From CBDDKZ01 sp965230415 (lineage in GTDB: Bacteria; Bacteroidota; Bacteroidia; Cytophagales; JAAEPT01), in assembly GCA_965230415.1 (NCBI GenBank), contig CBDDKZ010000005.1:434001-498000 (forward strand): 64,000 nucleotides of DNA, in the 5' to 3' direction. Every line of letters begins with the position of its first letter. The stretch's first letter is position 1. The position numbers were made by a program, and so were the translations under genes. Positions 8,589 through 17,407 of the stretch are shown here, piece by piece. The notes under the pieces were generated by a model. It worked only from the letters and a program-made list of their open reading frames with translations. It was not told where the DNA came from and ran no database searches.

Positions 8589-9419
8589 ATGAGTACGCAG
8601 TTCATTAATACAGGAGTTATATTATTTGTGATGGTTGGTGTATTATTAGGCATTTTTGGTAAAGTACGCAAAATCATCCTCGCTAAAATTAAAGCTTCAC
8701 TAATTTATCTTTTGATAGCATTAGTGCTCTTTGCCGCTGTAGGTTTAATATGTCTTCCACAACAATTTGGCTTATATACATCGGTACAATACGATTTGGC
8801 AAGTATTTCGTTTTTCCTATTAGGGATATTTCAAGTTCTTGCTGCCGACAGTTATTTTGATTGGGGAGAAGCCAACAAACTCGGCTACAAATTATTGTTT
8901 CACATTACTATATTATTGCTGGGCATGATCGCATTTTCATGGGTAATCAGCACTTTTGGCACCCCTTATTATTTCCTTTTGTTTCTGCGTACCGGAATGA
9001 CTTTCCTAATCCCATTCCTTGTCTGGAACACTTATTTATTTGCTATAAATATTCCAGCACAGGTATACAAAGTATGGGAATTCCCTAAAAAAAGTTTACC
9101 GGATCCAATAGAAGATGAAATGCGAAACCCGAGCATTATTTCCTTATATTTCACCAAACAAGAAAATGATGAAGAACCAACGCACTTTAGAGCGAAAGCA
9201 TTCGAAGGGCTTTCTTTTGGCAACTTCTTCTATCATTTCATAGAAGCATATAATTCTCAATACCCACAAGAACACATCGATGCACGCGGACATCATCGTG
9301 GCTGGATTTTTTATAAAAAGACTTTTTTCGGACTGGCCCGCAAACGCATCGATTTTGATTTAACTGTTCAAAAAAACGGTGTTAAGGAGAACGATAAAAT
9401 TATTTGTGAAAGGGTATAA
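8589..9419 (+). CDS. tssN: T6SS-iii inner-membrane protein TssN
   Basis: The 276-aa protein has five predicted membrane segments in its first ~160 residues (about 8-27, 38-57, 75-95, 103-125, 130-155) and then a soluble cytoplasmic C-terminal half containing GRKRIDFDLTVQ-like basic beta structure. TssN is one of the proteins that define T6SS subtype iii, where the TssJLM membrane complex is absent and other membrane proteins anchor the baseplate. It lies between tssG and hcp2 in the plus-strand block. Confidence 0.88.
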   Translation: MSTQFINTGVILFVMVGVLLGIFGKVRKIILAKIKASLIYLLIALVLFAAVGLICLPQQFGLYTSVQYDLASISFFLLGIFQVLAADSYFDWGEANKLGYKLLFHITILLLGMIAFSWVISTFGTPYYFLLFLRTGMTFLIPFLVWNTYLFAINIPAQVYKVWEFPKKSLPDPIEDEMRNPSIISLYFTKQENDEEPTHFRAKAFEGLSFGNFFYHFIEAYNSQYPQEHIDARGHHRGWIFYKKTFFGLARKRIDFDLTVQKNGVKENDKIICERV

Positions 9420-9450
9420 TATACCTTTTCAAAACATAACTTAACAAACT

Positions 9451-9834
9451 ATGGCTGTTTTAGGATACTTTGAACTTGAAGGGAAACAGATGAATCTGAT
9501 ATCCTGCGAGTATAGCTTTAATCAAAGCATAGATCAAAATTTACGCCCCGACACAGTTGTAAGGGGTGGCCTTATCAATATTACCGTTGAAGCGACATCA
9601 GACGAAACTATTCATCTATGGATGACCAGTAATGACATGCAAAAGGATGGTAAATTTGTTTTCAAAGGCAATGAAATCGAAAGTGCTATGCGTACTGTTG
9701 AGTTCAAAAAAGGTGTATGTGTACAATTTAGGGAGCGTTTCGCAGCTCACAGCGAACAACCTATGCTCATAAGCTGCTCTATAGCGGCCATGGAAATAAG
9801 TACCGGTAAAATGTCGCATATAAACAAATGGTAA
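9451..9834 (+). CDS. tssD: T6SS tube protein Hcp (TssD), copy 2, probable effector carrier
   Basis: A second small Hcp of 127 aa. It keeps the LISCEYSFNQSIDQN, RGGLINITVEATSDE and SEQPMLISCSIAAMEIS segments that align with the first Hcp in the window. It stops 12 bases before the putative effector gene. In several T6SSs an Hcp gene directly upstream of a small effector marks cargo that travels inside that tube. The close spacing and the divergence from copy 1 suggest a dedicated carrier, which is an inference. Confidence 0.93.
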   Translation: MAVLGYFELEGKQMNLISCEYSFNQSIDQNLRPDTVVRGGLINITVEATSDETIHLWMTSNDMQKDGKFVFKGNEIESAMRTVEFKKGVCVQFRERFAAHSEQPMLISCSIAAMEISTGKMSHINKW

Positions 9835-9846
9835 ATTAAACGGATT

Positions 9847-10725
9847 ATGTGGTTCGAAGGTCAGAATTCAAATTTCACAATTATACCCGGTATTTCAAGA
9901 AGGTCTGGCGCACCGATACCTTATAGAACCGCAGCGAACAGGCTACACACCTTACAAAGGTATGGAAACGACCTACCCATAGAGTTTGAATTGAATAATG
10001 GAGAAGTTGTTTACGGCCCCTATTCTTTAGAAGTCATTAAGCGTTTTAATAAAAAGTATGACAAAGCTATCACCAAAGGTATAAATGTAAGCACTGATTT
10101 TTGGGATTTCAACAAATACCTGAAAGGTGAAAGTATTGTTGGTAACTACGTTGCCCATTTTATCCAACAGCTCGAAGAAGTGCCTGATGACTTCGAGGAA
10201 CCGGAAACCTTTGCCCTAAGTGGCGTTGAACCCACATACAATGCTGCCAGGTTATATGCAAACCCATGGGGTAACTGCTATTCTACATCTGCTTCACGTA
10301 TTAACAAAGGCTATGAAGATTTATACGGAGTAACACCAATTGACTACACAAAAAACAAAAACGGTACTTTTACTTCCGTCGACTACAAAACAGCTTCAAC
10401 CCAAGTTGGCGCACAAAATTTCGGTTATGGCGTTGGTGGTGCATTAGCAAATGGAGGGGAAGCCGATTTGATAACGAATCTGGAAGTATGGGAAGGGGCT
10501 TTACACCCGGGAGCTGCCCTACAAGTATGGCACACTACCGACCAACAAAATCTCACATCAGGCGGAGGGCATTCACAAATATTCCTAAACTACACATACG
10601 ACAGTAAGGGTGTTATTAACGGAATGGATGTTTTTGATAACTCCGGAGTAGTAGAACACCTCAACCGTGAAGACTACGAAGAATATGAAATCATTCGTGC
10701 AGGTAATCTACTGGACCCAAAATGA
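9847..10725 (+). CDS. Putative T6SS effector, Cys-His peptidoglycan hydrolase-like
   Basis: The 292-aa protein has no signal peptide, as expected for T6SS cargo. I do not know the family. The pattern fits a papain-like (NlpC/P60 or CHAP-type) enzyme. Cys144 lies in WGNCYSTSASRI at the start of a helix. A PGAALQVW turn around residues 221-228 matches the GD-x-L-x-F turn of such folds. His242 lies in GGGHSQIFLNY at the start of a strand, and D261/D264/N265 in GMDVFDNSG could supply the third residue. Residues about 1-120 may be a loading domain. It follows hcp2 by 12 bases and overlaps a lipoprotein gene by 4 bases (ATGA). Together these point to a cell-wall amidase or peptidase with its immunity protein; the activity is inferred. 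Confidence 0.72.
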   Translation: MWFEGQNSNFTIIPGISRRSGAPIPYRTAANRLHTLQRYGNDLPIEFELNNGEVVYGPYSLEVIKRFNKKYDKAITKGINVSTDFWDFNKYLKGESIVGNYVAHFIQQLEEVPDDFEEPETFALSGVEPTYNAARLYANPWGNCYSTSASRINKGYEDLYGVTPIDYTKNKNGTFTSVDYKTASTQVGAQNFGYGVGGALANGGEADLITNLEVWEGALHPGAALQVWHTTDQQNLTSGGGHSQIFLNYTYDSKGVINGMDVFDNSGVVEHLNREDYEEYEIIRAGNLLDPK

Positions 10726-11264
10726 AACTGATCATTTTATATGCACTAGCCTTGGTAGCTTGCCAAAGCATTAAGCAAAAACCAGTTGATTCATGTAAAA
10801 CCGAGTTCATTGCTAAACTTGACATCAAACATCTCCATACACAGTTGATAGGAGATTGGGATTATGCTTATAGTTTTATCGATGATACTTGTTTTTCCAT
10901 TAGCGATTTAGGTGATCTGCCTTCACTCCTTAAATTTCATCAATCCGACAGGCACTTGCTTGAGGAAAAATTTCCCCGGCTCGTTGAATTTGGCACAGGT
11001 AAAACTCTTTTTGGATTGCGCTGTGAACATGAGCAAACTGCACGCTTCCCGTACACTTATCCAATTGTGAATAGAATTGCAAAGGACAGCAGTAACGCAA
11101 AAATCACCCATTATGCACCTGAAAATGGCACAGGTAATACCTATAGCTATTTTTTAGAATACCTCCATTCAAAAAAATTAGTAATACGTAATGAGAGGTA
11201 CTACCAAATAGGTGAGAAACGGCGCGCAGGAGTACAGCATGTTTTTATTAAGAAAGCGCCCTAG
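10722..11264 (+). CDS. Probable immunity lipoprotein for the adjacent effector
   Basis: This 180-aa protein begins with a lipoprotein signal (hydrophobic residues 3-13, lipobox LVAC, Cys14) and so should act in the periplasm, where a peptidoglycan-targeting effector would do harm. The start codon overlaps the effector stop by 4 bases, giving translational coupling. The mature part contains the cysteines of DSCKTEF, DDTCFS and LRCEHE and no enzyme motif that I recognise. Periplasmic lipoproteins are a common form of immunity to T6SS cell-wall enzymes. The role is inferred from coupling and location. Confidence 0.7.
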   Translation: MKLIILYALALVACQSIKQKPVDSCKTEFIAKLDIKHLHTQLIGDWDYAYSFIDDTCFSISDLGDLPSLLKFHQSDRHLLEEKFPRLVEFGTGKTLFGLRCEHEQTARFPYTYPIVNRIAKDSSNAKITHYAPENGTGNTYSYFLEYLHSKKLVIRNERYYQIGEKRRAGVQHVFIKKAP

Positions 11265-11612
11265 TAACTATTGAATTAAAGCTATGTTCTAACTAAATTA
11301 GGATCTAATTTTTTGACTGCCTGATATAAACCTACTTCAATTATATAATTAAATTAGCCACTTGTAACGAACGGTGGCTATAGTTCTCTAACTGGGTTTG
11401 ATTGTTGACGGTATGCAGATTTAAAACCTAAATCCAACAAAAATTCGTCATCATGACAGTGAGACTCATTGGGGTAACCTTACAAAAAAAGAGAAGAGGC
11501 ATTGAATCTTCCAACACATAGAAATCATATATATTATATTTTCGTCATGCTTGGCGTACAAAAATACAGGTAAACAGACGGTGCATTCAAAAAAGAATGC
11601 ACACATTAATAC
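11265..11612. other. Intergenic stretch between convergent T6SS blocks
   Basis: These 348 bases carry no supported gene. They hold the 3' ends of the effector-immunity block (plus) and of the small unknown gene (minus). The only clear structure is the hairpin at 11581-11602. The centre is AT-rich with no obvious repeat. Confidence 0.6.
11581..11602 (-). terminator. Hairpin after the small unknown gene
   Basis: A perfect 8-bp inverted repeat GTGCATTC / GAATGCAC surrounds a loop of six A. It starts 10 bases beyond the stop of the minus-strand gene at 11613. The T-run on the minus strand is poor. Confidence 0.55.
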
Positions 11613-12041
11613 TTACTTTCGTTTAAATAAGCTTAAAAGTCCTGCGGGATTAATTACTACCCCCCCTACTCTCAAACCAGAACCAGATCTTGAATTTGTT
11701 CTTATGTCCTTGTTGTGATTTTCGACATCTCTTTTTATAGCATGAATCTGTTCGTCGTCATAGCTAAGATCACGTAATTCGCGTTCTAAGTCTGGGTATT
11801 GAAACCCTTCACGCTGAATTTTATGGCTGTAATGTGCAATCATATTCAAATAGCGTTGATCTGTTTGCTGCGCTGTCCCTTTGTTCTCATTATGCAAACG
11901 CGATTCAACCAACTCCATGATAGTAGACTGCTCTTTATCGGTCAACCGTTGAAGGGTCAACTCATGCTGCATATCACTTCTTGTTTTTCTACCTGACGTT
12001 AATTCGTTAAAGTAATAATCCGTCAATTCATGCATTTTCAT
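11613..12041 (-). CDS. Small unknown protein inside the T6SS locus
   Basis: I do not recognise this 142-aa protein. It has no signal peptide and is highly charged. Residues 1-110 are predicted mostly helical (MHELTDYYFNELTSGRKTR, then TLQRLTDKEQSTIMELVESR, then PDLERELRDLSYDDEQ). After a Ser/Gly/Arg linker (TNSRSGSGLRVGG) it ends in a short hydrophobic, basic tail NPAGLLSLFKRK. It is a single-gene unit between the terminator after tssC and its own hairpin. Position inside the T6SS cluster suggests an accessory or regulatory part of the system, but nothing in the sequence proves it. Confidence 0.7.
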   Translation of the reverse strand: MKMHELTDYYFNELTSGRKTRSDMQHELTLQRLTDKEQSTIMELVESRLHNENKGTAQQTDQRYLNMIAHYSHKIQREGFQYPDLERELRDLSYDDEQIHAIKRDVENHNKDIRTNSRSGSGLRVGGVVINPAGLLSLFKRK

Positions 12042-12191
12042 GGCACTTAGGTTTAAGTTAAGTCCCTAACAGTTGTTGTCATCAAAAATAGTGTCAGAGA
12101 CAAATTTCAATAAAAATAGCTCCCGACTATAAAAATCAGGAAAGTAACTCACCAAACAAATGGAACAACTTGAAGTCGCTATTCCGCAAAA

Positions 12192-12228
12192 AAACCGCTC
12201 AATAATACCGCTGATTATTGAGTGGTTT
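12192..12228 (-). terminator. Rho-independent terminator of the tssH-tssB-tssC block
   Basis: A 15-bp inverted repeat (AAACCGCTCAATAAT / ATTATTGAGTGGTTT, one G-T pair) with a 7-base loop lies about 50 bases after the tssC stop. It is followed on the minus strand by TTTTG. It separates the sheath genes from the small unknown gene downstream. Confidence 0.8.
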
Positions 12229-12279
12229 CACAAATTATTTTGACATCTATGTACAGTAATGAAGTTCATTCAAGCCAAC

Positions 12280-13620
12280 TTAAGCCTCCTCATAGTTTGA
12301 ATCCCAATCGGTGCCATCTTCACCATTCTGACCGTCTAATCTTATCATAAAGTTTTTGGCAGGAAAGTAAGGACGCATATGTATATCCAGATGAACCTTA
12401 TCCTTTTGTTTTGGATCCTGGGCAAAACGTTTCACTTCATATTTCTCTATTAGTTTGTTATGACCCGTTATGCCATCCATAAAGCCAACGATCTGCTTCA
12501 GCAGGTCATTGCGCATTTTATTATTGAAATTTTGAAAGGTGCATCGATTCAGGAAGTCCATGAGCACTTTGGTTACGTAATCAAAAACGCGCACCACAGA
12601 ATAAGTTTGCAAGCCCAGGTTATCGCCATTAAATAGTGTTTTCGCTGAGAAGGCCATTACCTTGCCATACTCATTAACCATAGGCACAAGCCCCAATTTT
12701 TCCAACTCCGTAATCTCTGAACGTCTTAAATCAAAACGTACGGCTTCCACCTCATTTAGTGCACCATACTTTTTACCTGCCGATACCTGAGACATCAGGG
12801 TACTGTATATTTTACCGGCTAATGCACCAGATGGAGCTACATGTAAATCGCCATTCTCCCCTATTTCAGGAGTTTTCCCACGCCCTACTAACCAATTACA
12901 AGCCATAATAACATTAGACTTATAAGCATCGGCTCCTGTCAGATTGGCCCGATCAAATTCTTCCATTACATCGTCCGGCTGATCAAAATGTGCAAAATCA
13001 GTAACCATCATAACCTTATTTTCATGTGCCAGACGCGCCCACTTGTCAACAATAGCATTAGAGCCCAAATACCCTGGTAATACCAAGATGCTATAGTTGT
13101 CTTTCATGCTCAGTTTATCGAAATTATCTTTAAATTCCTGATGTACTGTATCAATAAAAGTTGGGTTATCTAAATCTTTTAATTGCTCATTGGAGGCGTT
13201 CATTACTGAGAAATTTTTCAACTTCTCCTGTTCGGTATTCCTGAAGAACAGTGTAAGATTGCGGTAAGAAGACTCTAACTTCCTTGTTCGCTGCACTGCC
13301 GCACCAAGGTTTTTACGCAATTCTTGCTCACCTTGCTTTAATTTTTCATCACATTGAGATGCTATTTCGCTCAACTCACCATCATTGCTCAACATTTCTT
13401 CCCATAGCGCCAATGTTTTCTTTAATTTTTCGCGCTCCGTCTTTTTTTCGGCGTCTTCTAAAAAAATATTCTTTCGAGCTTCACGCTCAGGGTTCATATT
13501 CTTAGCACCATCAATAGCTGTTTCAAGCAATGTATAACCACCAAACCGAGCTAATTTCTGATTCAGTGCTTCCCATTCAAAACTATTTGCGTTTTCTTGA
13601 TTGAGTGATGTATTGTCCAT
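12280..13620 (-). CDS. tssC: T6SS contractile sheath large subunit TssC
   Basis: The 446-aa protein is the Bacteroidota form of TssC, which with TssB builds the contractile sheath. It has an acidic, coiled-coil-like region at residues 40-120, then the sheath core with YSILVLPGYLGSNAIVDKWA, KVMMVTDFAHFDQPDD, and a C-terminal DIHMRPYFPAKNFMIRLDGQ strand region used in sheath interlocking. It follows tssB by 35 bases and is closed by the terminator at 12192-12228. Confidence 0.94.
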   Translation of the reverse strand: MDNTSLNQENANSFEWEALNQKLARFGGYTLLETAIDGAKNMNPEREARKNIFLEDAEKKTEREKLKKTLALWEEMLSNDGELSEIASQCDEKLKQGEQELRKNLGAAVQRTRKLESSYRNLTLFFRNTEQEKLKNFSVMNASNEQLKDLDNPTFIDTVHQEFKDNFDKLSMKDNYSILVLPGYLGSNAIVDKWARLAHENKVMMVTDFAHFDQPDDVMEEFDRANLTGADAYKSNVIMACNWLVGRGKTPEIGENGDLHVAPSGALAGKIYSTLMSQVSAGKKYGALNEVEAVRFDLRRSEITELEKLGLVPMVNEYGKVMAFSAKTLFNGDNLGLQTYSVVRVFDYVTKVLMDFLNRCTFQNFNNKMRNDLLKQIVGFMDGITGHNKLIEKYEVKRFAQDPKQKDKVHLDIHMRPYFPAKNFMIRLDGQNGEDGTDWDSNYEEA

Positions 13621-13655
13621 AGTTCACAAGGTATTTTTTATAACAAACTGTTTGT

Positions 13656-14093
13656 TTAGCCTAATTCCTGAATAAGACTTTTAATCGTTCCTAACAAAGC
13701 TGCTTTTGCTTCAGGATCTTTTAGCGCGGCTTGTAAGGCTTTATTGGTCTGTAACTGCTTAATAATTTTGGCGTATTGTTCCTGTTCGATCGACAGGTTA
13801 TTCAGGAATTCACTTTGTGCAGTTATGCCCTTAGGGCCAAAGTCTCCGAGATTTCTAAAGTGCAACATTTCCTTCACTTCTACCCCTTCCGAATCTTCGA
13901 ACGTCATTTCCACTTTAGGTTGATAATGTTCAAATACCTCTTCACTTGTTTTGAGGTCATGAACAATTTCCGGTGTAAAGGGTTCTTCCTCCGTAAGCTG
14001 CTCTATAAACAATGTTTTATTTTGAGAAATTTCCTGAATGCTCTCATTGACATCCAGTTTCACCTCATTGGCTCCTACTTGTAAATTATCCAT
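13656..14093 (-). CDS. tssB: T6SS contractile sheath small subunit TssB
   Basis: The 145-aa protein forms the TssB half of the sheath heterodimer. The core LHFRNLGDFGPKGITAQSEFL, close to the general TssB motif (F.d.DFsP..v....), and the C-terminal helices LQTNKALQAALKDPEAKAALLGTIKSL match the family. The N-terminal ~60 residues are acidic. It lies between tssH and tssC with gaps of 15 and 35 bases, so sheath subunits and the ATPase that recycles them are made together. Confidence 0.92.
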   Translation of the reverse strand: MDNLQVGANEVKLDVNESIQEISQNKTLFIEQLTEEEPFTPEIVHDLKTSEEVFEHYQPKVEMTFEDSEGVEVKEMLHFRNLGDFGPKGITAQSEFLNNLSIEQEQYAKIIKQLQTNKALQAALKDPEAKAALLGTIKSLIQELG

Positions 14094-14108
14094 CGTTTTT
14101 CGTTTTCG

Positions 14109-16580
14109 TTAATCCTTATCATTGTTACTAGTTCCCCATTGCGGTTTTAAGTCATCATCAAAATCCAGGGTAACCTGTGTATTTTCTTTAAGCTCTCCTG
14201 CAATAATTTTTCGGGACAAAGGTGAGCGAATGTATTTTCGAATCACATCTTTTATTGGCCTGGCTCCATACTCTGGGTTGAAGCCCCTATCCACCAGCTT
14301 ATCACGTCCGCTATCCTCTAAATCCAAAGTTATTCTTTTCTGATCCAGTAATTGCTTCAATTTACTTAATTGTATATCAAAGATACGCTCTGCTGTTTCC
14401 TTTTTAATGGGAGAGAACGGAACAATTGATGTTAAGCGGGCCAAAAATTCAGGTCTAAAATGGCCTTTCATTATTTCCAAAATCCGGTCATTTTGAGGCA
14501 TCGCCCCTTGATGAAAAGAATTAGCGATGTAATCGCTGCCCAAGTTAGAGGTAAACAACACGATAGCATTGGAGAAATCGCCCATCTTCCCTAAGCGGTC
14601 ATGTACTTTACCCTCGTCCATTATCTGGAGGAAAATATCGAAAACAGAAGTATGTGCTTTTTCAATTTCATCGAACAATACTACGGAATAAGGCTTTTGC
14701 CTTATTTTATTTATGAGCAAACCTCCTTCGCTATACCCGACATAGCCTGGAGGAGCTCCATAAAGTAAAGCAGCAGAATGCTCTTCCTTAAATTCGGACA
14801 TATCAAAACGTATGATTGCTTCTTCCGAATCGAAAAGAAAGGCTGCGAGTGCTTTGGCCAGCTCGGTTTTACCGGTTCCTGTAGGACCGAGGAAAAAGAA
14901 CGAGCCTATAGGTTGACCGGCGCTTAGCAGCCCCGATCTTGACTCCATAATTGCTGAAGTTACAATCTGAACTGCACCATCTTGCCCGATAACCCGTTGA
15001 CTTAACAACTGTTCCATATTCGCTAGTTTTTCCTTCTCTGAAGACGAAACTTTCCCTATTGGAATCCCTGTTTGGTCGGCAATGGTCGCAGCAATTGCAT
15101 CTGCATTTATTATTTCTTCGGATGCGTCAAGTACCTGTTTAAGTATGTCTACTAATTCTTTTAACAGCTCTAAATGTACATTTTCTACCTTGACCAATCT
15201 CTCCGGAAGATGTGCTGTTAGCAAGTAACTACAAGCTTCCAAAATTTCACGGTGCAACCAATTGAGTCGCGTAGTTTTCAGAGCTTGTTCCTCTTCACCT
15301 TCCAACGTGAGTAGTTCCTCTTGAAATTTTGTAATCATTCCTGCAGATGCTGAACGCATGAAACTATAAGCTGCAAGTGTTTGGTCTATTAAAGCTATTG
15401 CGCTGGCAGGCAACGATCTTTCGTTGCGGTAACGCTTCACAAAAGAAATGGCTTTTTGTACCGCTGCATCTTCCACTATCAACGCATATTTACTTTGCTG
15501 AATATCGCTCACCGAACGTACAATCTCAAAGGCCAGATCCTGATCTGGTTCTTCTAATTTTATAAGCTCGAAAATACGCTGAAATGATGCATCAGACTCT
15601 ACAGCGGTTTTGTAAATTTCGGGTAGGCAGGCAACGATCAGTGTAAATCCTCCCTGAGACAACTTACTTTTCAGTAACGCCTTTAATTCAGTTCCGTTTA
15701 CCGGATCGTTTATTAGTAAACCGAAATCGTCAATAAATAAAGTAAACTGACCTCCGGCTCCCAATTCTTCAAGTGTTTTTTTCAGACGATTGACGCTTTC
15801 ACTTTTGTAAGAAGTACCAATTACCAGGCTTGTGGTATCCAGCTCAAAGACGCGCATATCAGCATATTGTTGGCCAAAGGCGCCATCATTCAATGCCTGT
15901 ACAAATCCGTAAATCAAACTGGTCTTTCCCACTCCTGATTCACCGTGAATCAACACACTACCATGTGCTTTACGCGTTAATATTTGCGCAATTGATCGCA
16001 AGGCATTCTTGTAACCAATAATTTTTTTAGGGGACTTGGATAATTTCAGCCTTAAATTATTGGCATAAGCTCCTTTGGTTTGTTGCAATACTCCTGACGA
16101 TGACTTCTCTGTATTTATTTTTCCTGAAGCATTATCTTTGGGACTGGTACCGTTTACTTTATCTTGCAGTTGCTGACTTGTAAATGGCAAGGATTTCAGC
16201 TGATCTTTTTGAAAAACAACCCCCGGAGTTATAAGTGCCTGTAATAAATCAATAGCCGTGGTCTGATTCCGGCCTGCCTCCGCTGCTAGTTGTTGCGCTT
16301 CATTTATGATCAATTCTATTTTATGATCTGCGGCTGCTACAGAGATCGTATTAACGCCTTTGCTCAATTGTTCCAAGCGTACTTCTGCCCAATCGTAGAG
16401 ATAGTCTCTGTCCAGTGCTGCTTCCTTCAGCTGCACCGTCACATCTAGCTCGTGGTTCAAAAGACCTAATAACAAATGTTCAGCAGTATAATTACCGTGA
16501 TTATTCTCTCGAGCAATAATTTGAGCAATTTCTAACGCCCTTAAAGCGTGATCAGTTAAATTTATCTCTGTTGTAAGCAT
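14109..16580 (-). CDS. tssH: T6SS sheath-disassembly AAA+ ATPase TssH (ClpV)
   Basis: This 823-aa Hsp100 protein unfolds contracted sheath so TssB/TssC can be reused. It has a Clp N-terminal domain (residues 1-140), a linker, D1 with Walker A GESGVGKT at 213-220, a middle region, and D2 with Walker A GPTGTGKT at 565-572 and Walker B VVLFDEIEKAH. The C-terminal small domain includes NPEYGARPIKDVI, as in ClpB/ClpV. In D1 the Walker B acid is unusual: FIDD at 282-285, where the family normally has D-E. D1 may therefore bind but cleave ATP poorly. First gene of the tssH-tssB-tssC block. Confidence 0.93.
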   Translation of the reverse strand: MLTTEINLTDHALRALEIAQIIARENNHGNYTAEHLLLGLLNHELDVTVQLKEAALDRDYLYDWAEVRLEQLSKGVNTISVAAADHKIELIINEAQQLAAEAGRNQTTAIDLLQALITPGVVFQKDQLKSLPFTSQQLQDKVNGTSPKDNASGKINTEKSSSGVLQQTKGAYANNLRLKLSKSPKKIIGYKNALRSIAQILTRKAHGSVLIHGESGVGKTSLIYGFVQALNDGAFGQQYADMRVFELDTTSLVIGTSYKSESVNRLKKTLEELGAGGQFTLFIDDFGLLINDPVNGTELKALLKSKLSQGGFTLIVACLPEIYKTAVESDASFQRIFELIKLEEPDQDLAFEIVRSVSDIQQSKYALIVEDAAVQKAISFVKRYRNERSLPASAIALIDQTLAAYSFMRSASAGMITKFQEELLTLEGEEEQALKTTRLNWLHREILEACSYLLTAHLPERLVKVENVHLELLKELVDILKQVLDASEEIINADAIAATIADQTGIPIGKVSSSEKEKLANMEQLLSQRVIGQDGAVQIVTSAIMESRSGLLSAGQPIGSFFFLGPTGTGKTELAKALAAFLFDSEEAIIRFDMSEFKEEHSAALLYGAPPGYVGYSEGGLLINKIRQKPYSVVLFDEIEKAHTSVFDIFLQIMDEGKVHDRLGKMGDFSNAIVLFTSNLGSDYIANSFHQGAMPQNDRILEIMKGHFRPEFLARLTSIVPFSPIKKETAERIFDIQLSKLKQLLDQKRITLDLEDSGRDKLVDRGFNPEYGARPIKDVIRKYIRSPLSRKIIAGELKENTQVTLDFDDDLKPQWGTSNNDKD

Positions 16581-16965
16581 CTACAGGTATTAAAAATGGG
16601 CTTTTGATCGTGATAGTGATCTTCCAAAATTATAAAATCCCTCCTAACTCATAAGGCAATCATTCCTTTTGCCCTTTGATACTTGCTAGGGCAACTACCT
16701 CCTTAAAACTATCAGTTGGTGTTCTGTATTTAAATATCGTGTTATTATTATAAATGTACTCATTTTAACGCAAAATTTAAAAAAATTATTGTGCATCTAT
16801 AAGCAAAAAGTGTACTATTAGGACATATTTTAACGATAACTAAAGATATATACCTAATACATCGACAATATTTGATCAACTTTTAGTCTTTGAATTATTG
16901 TGATAATTGATGTATTTTCAAAAAAGTTACGAACCTGATAAGAGCGATTAATTCCGCTACGAGAT
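16581..16965. promoter_or_regulatory. Divergent promoter region between tssH and tssE
   Basis: These 385 bases hold no gene. They must contain the promoters for the minus-strand sheath block and the plus-strand baseplate block. A TAATTTTG box (16625-16632, minus strand) matches the TAnnTTTG -7 consensus about 45 bases before tssH, but no TTG lies at the usual 19-base distance. No clear box was found for tssE. The middle is extremely AT-rich. Confidence 0.4.
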
Positions 16966-17400
16966 ATGGCAAAAGAATACTTAAAAATCCCACTGAATTT
17001 TAATGCATTAATCAATTTGGAGGACACGGCACGTGTGGATTTAAAAAAATCTATTGCCGAACATATTCAACTAATTATAGCGACGCACCATGGTGAATTC
17101 AAGTCAGACCCCGATTTTGGAACGGCTACCTGGCAAATAGATTTCGACCATAGTATCGCCAATGATCAGCTACGAGACCTGGTCGGCACATCGATCAAAA
17201 ATGCTATTCTCAAATATGAAAAGCGAATAGAATCATTGGAAATGCATATAAAAGTTGCCAATACTACACTCAATTTCTCCGGACAGGTAAAGCGTTTCAG
17301 AAAACAGGTAGATGTAATCATAGATGCAGTTATTGTAGCCACGAACGAACCCGTTCAGTTTGAAATGCAATTTTATATCGGTCCTTTATCTTATAATTAA
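16966..17400 (+). CDS. tssE: T6SS baseplate protein TssE (gp25-like)
   Basis: The 144-aa protein has the GPW/gp25 fold: an N-terminal strand, a helix SIAEHIQLIIATHHGEFKSD containing the usual R/K-x-E-like region, the loop PDFGTATWQIDF, and a helix ending LRDLVGTSIKNAILKYEKRIESLEMH. gp25-like proteins start sheath polymerisation on the baseplate. It opens the tssE-F-P-K-O block and ends 7 bases before tssF. Confidence 0.9.
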   Translation: MAKEYLKIPLNFNALINLEDTARVDLKKSIAEHIQLIIATHHGEFKSDPDFGTATWQIDFDHSIANDQLRDLVGTSIKNAILKYEKRIESLEMHIKVANTTLNFSGQVKRFRKQVDVIIDAVIVATNEPVQFEMQFYIGPLSYN

Positions 17401-17407
17401 TACACTT

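Noticed and set aside
16581..16965. TTGTGATAATTGATG-type sequence as a Crp-like site upstream of tssE
   Set aside because: Only a weak half-site match in a very AT-rich region; not better than chance.
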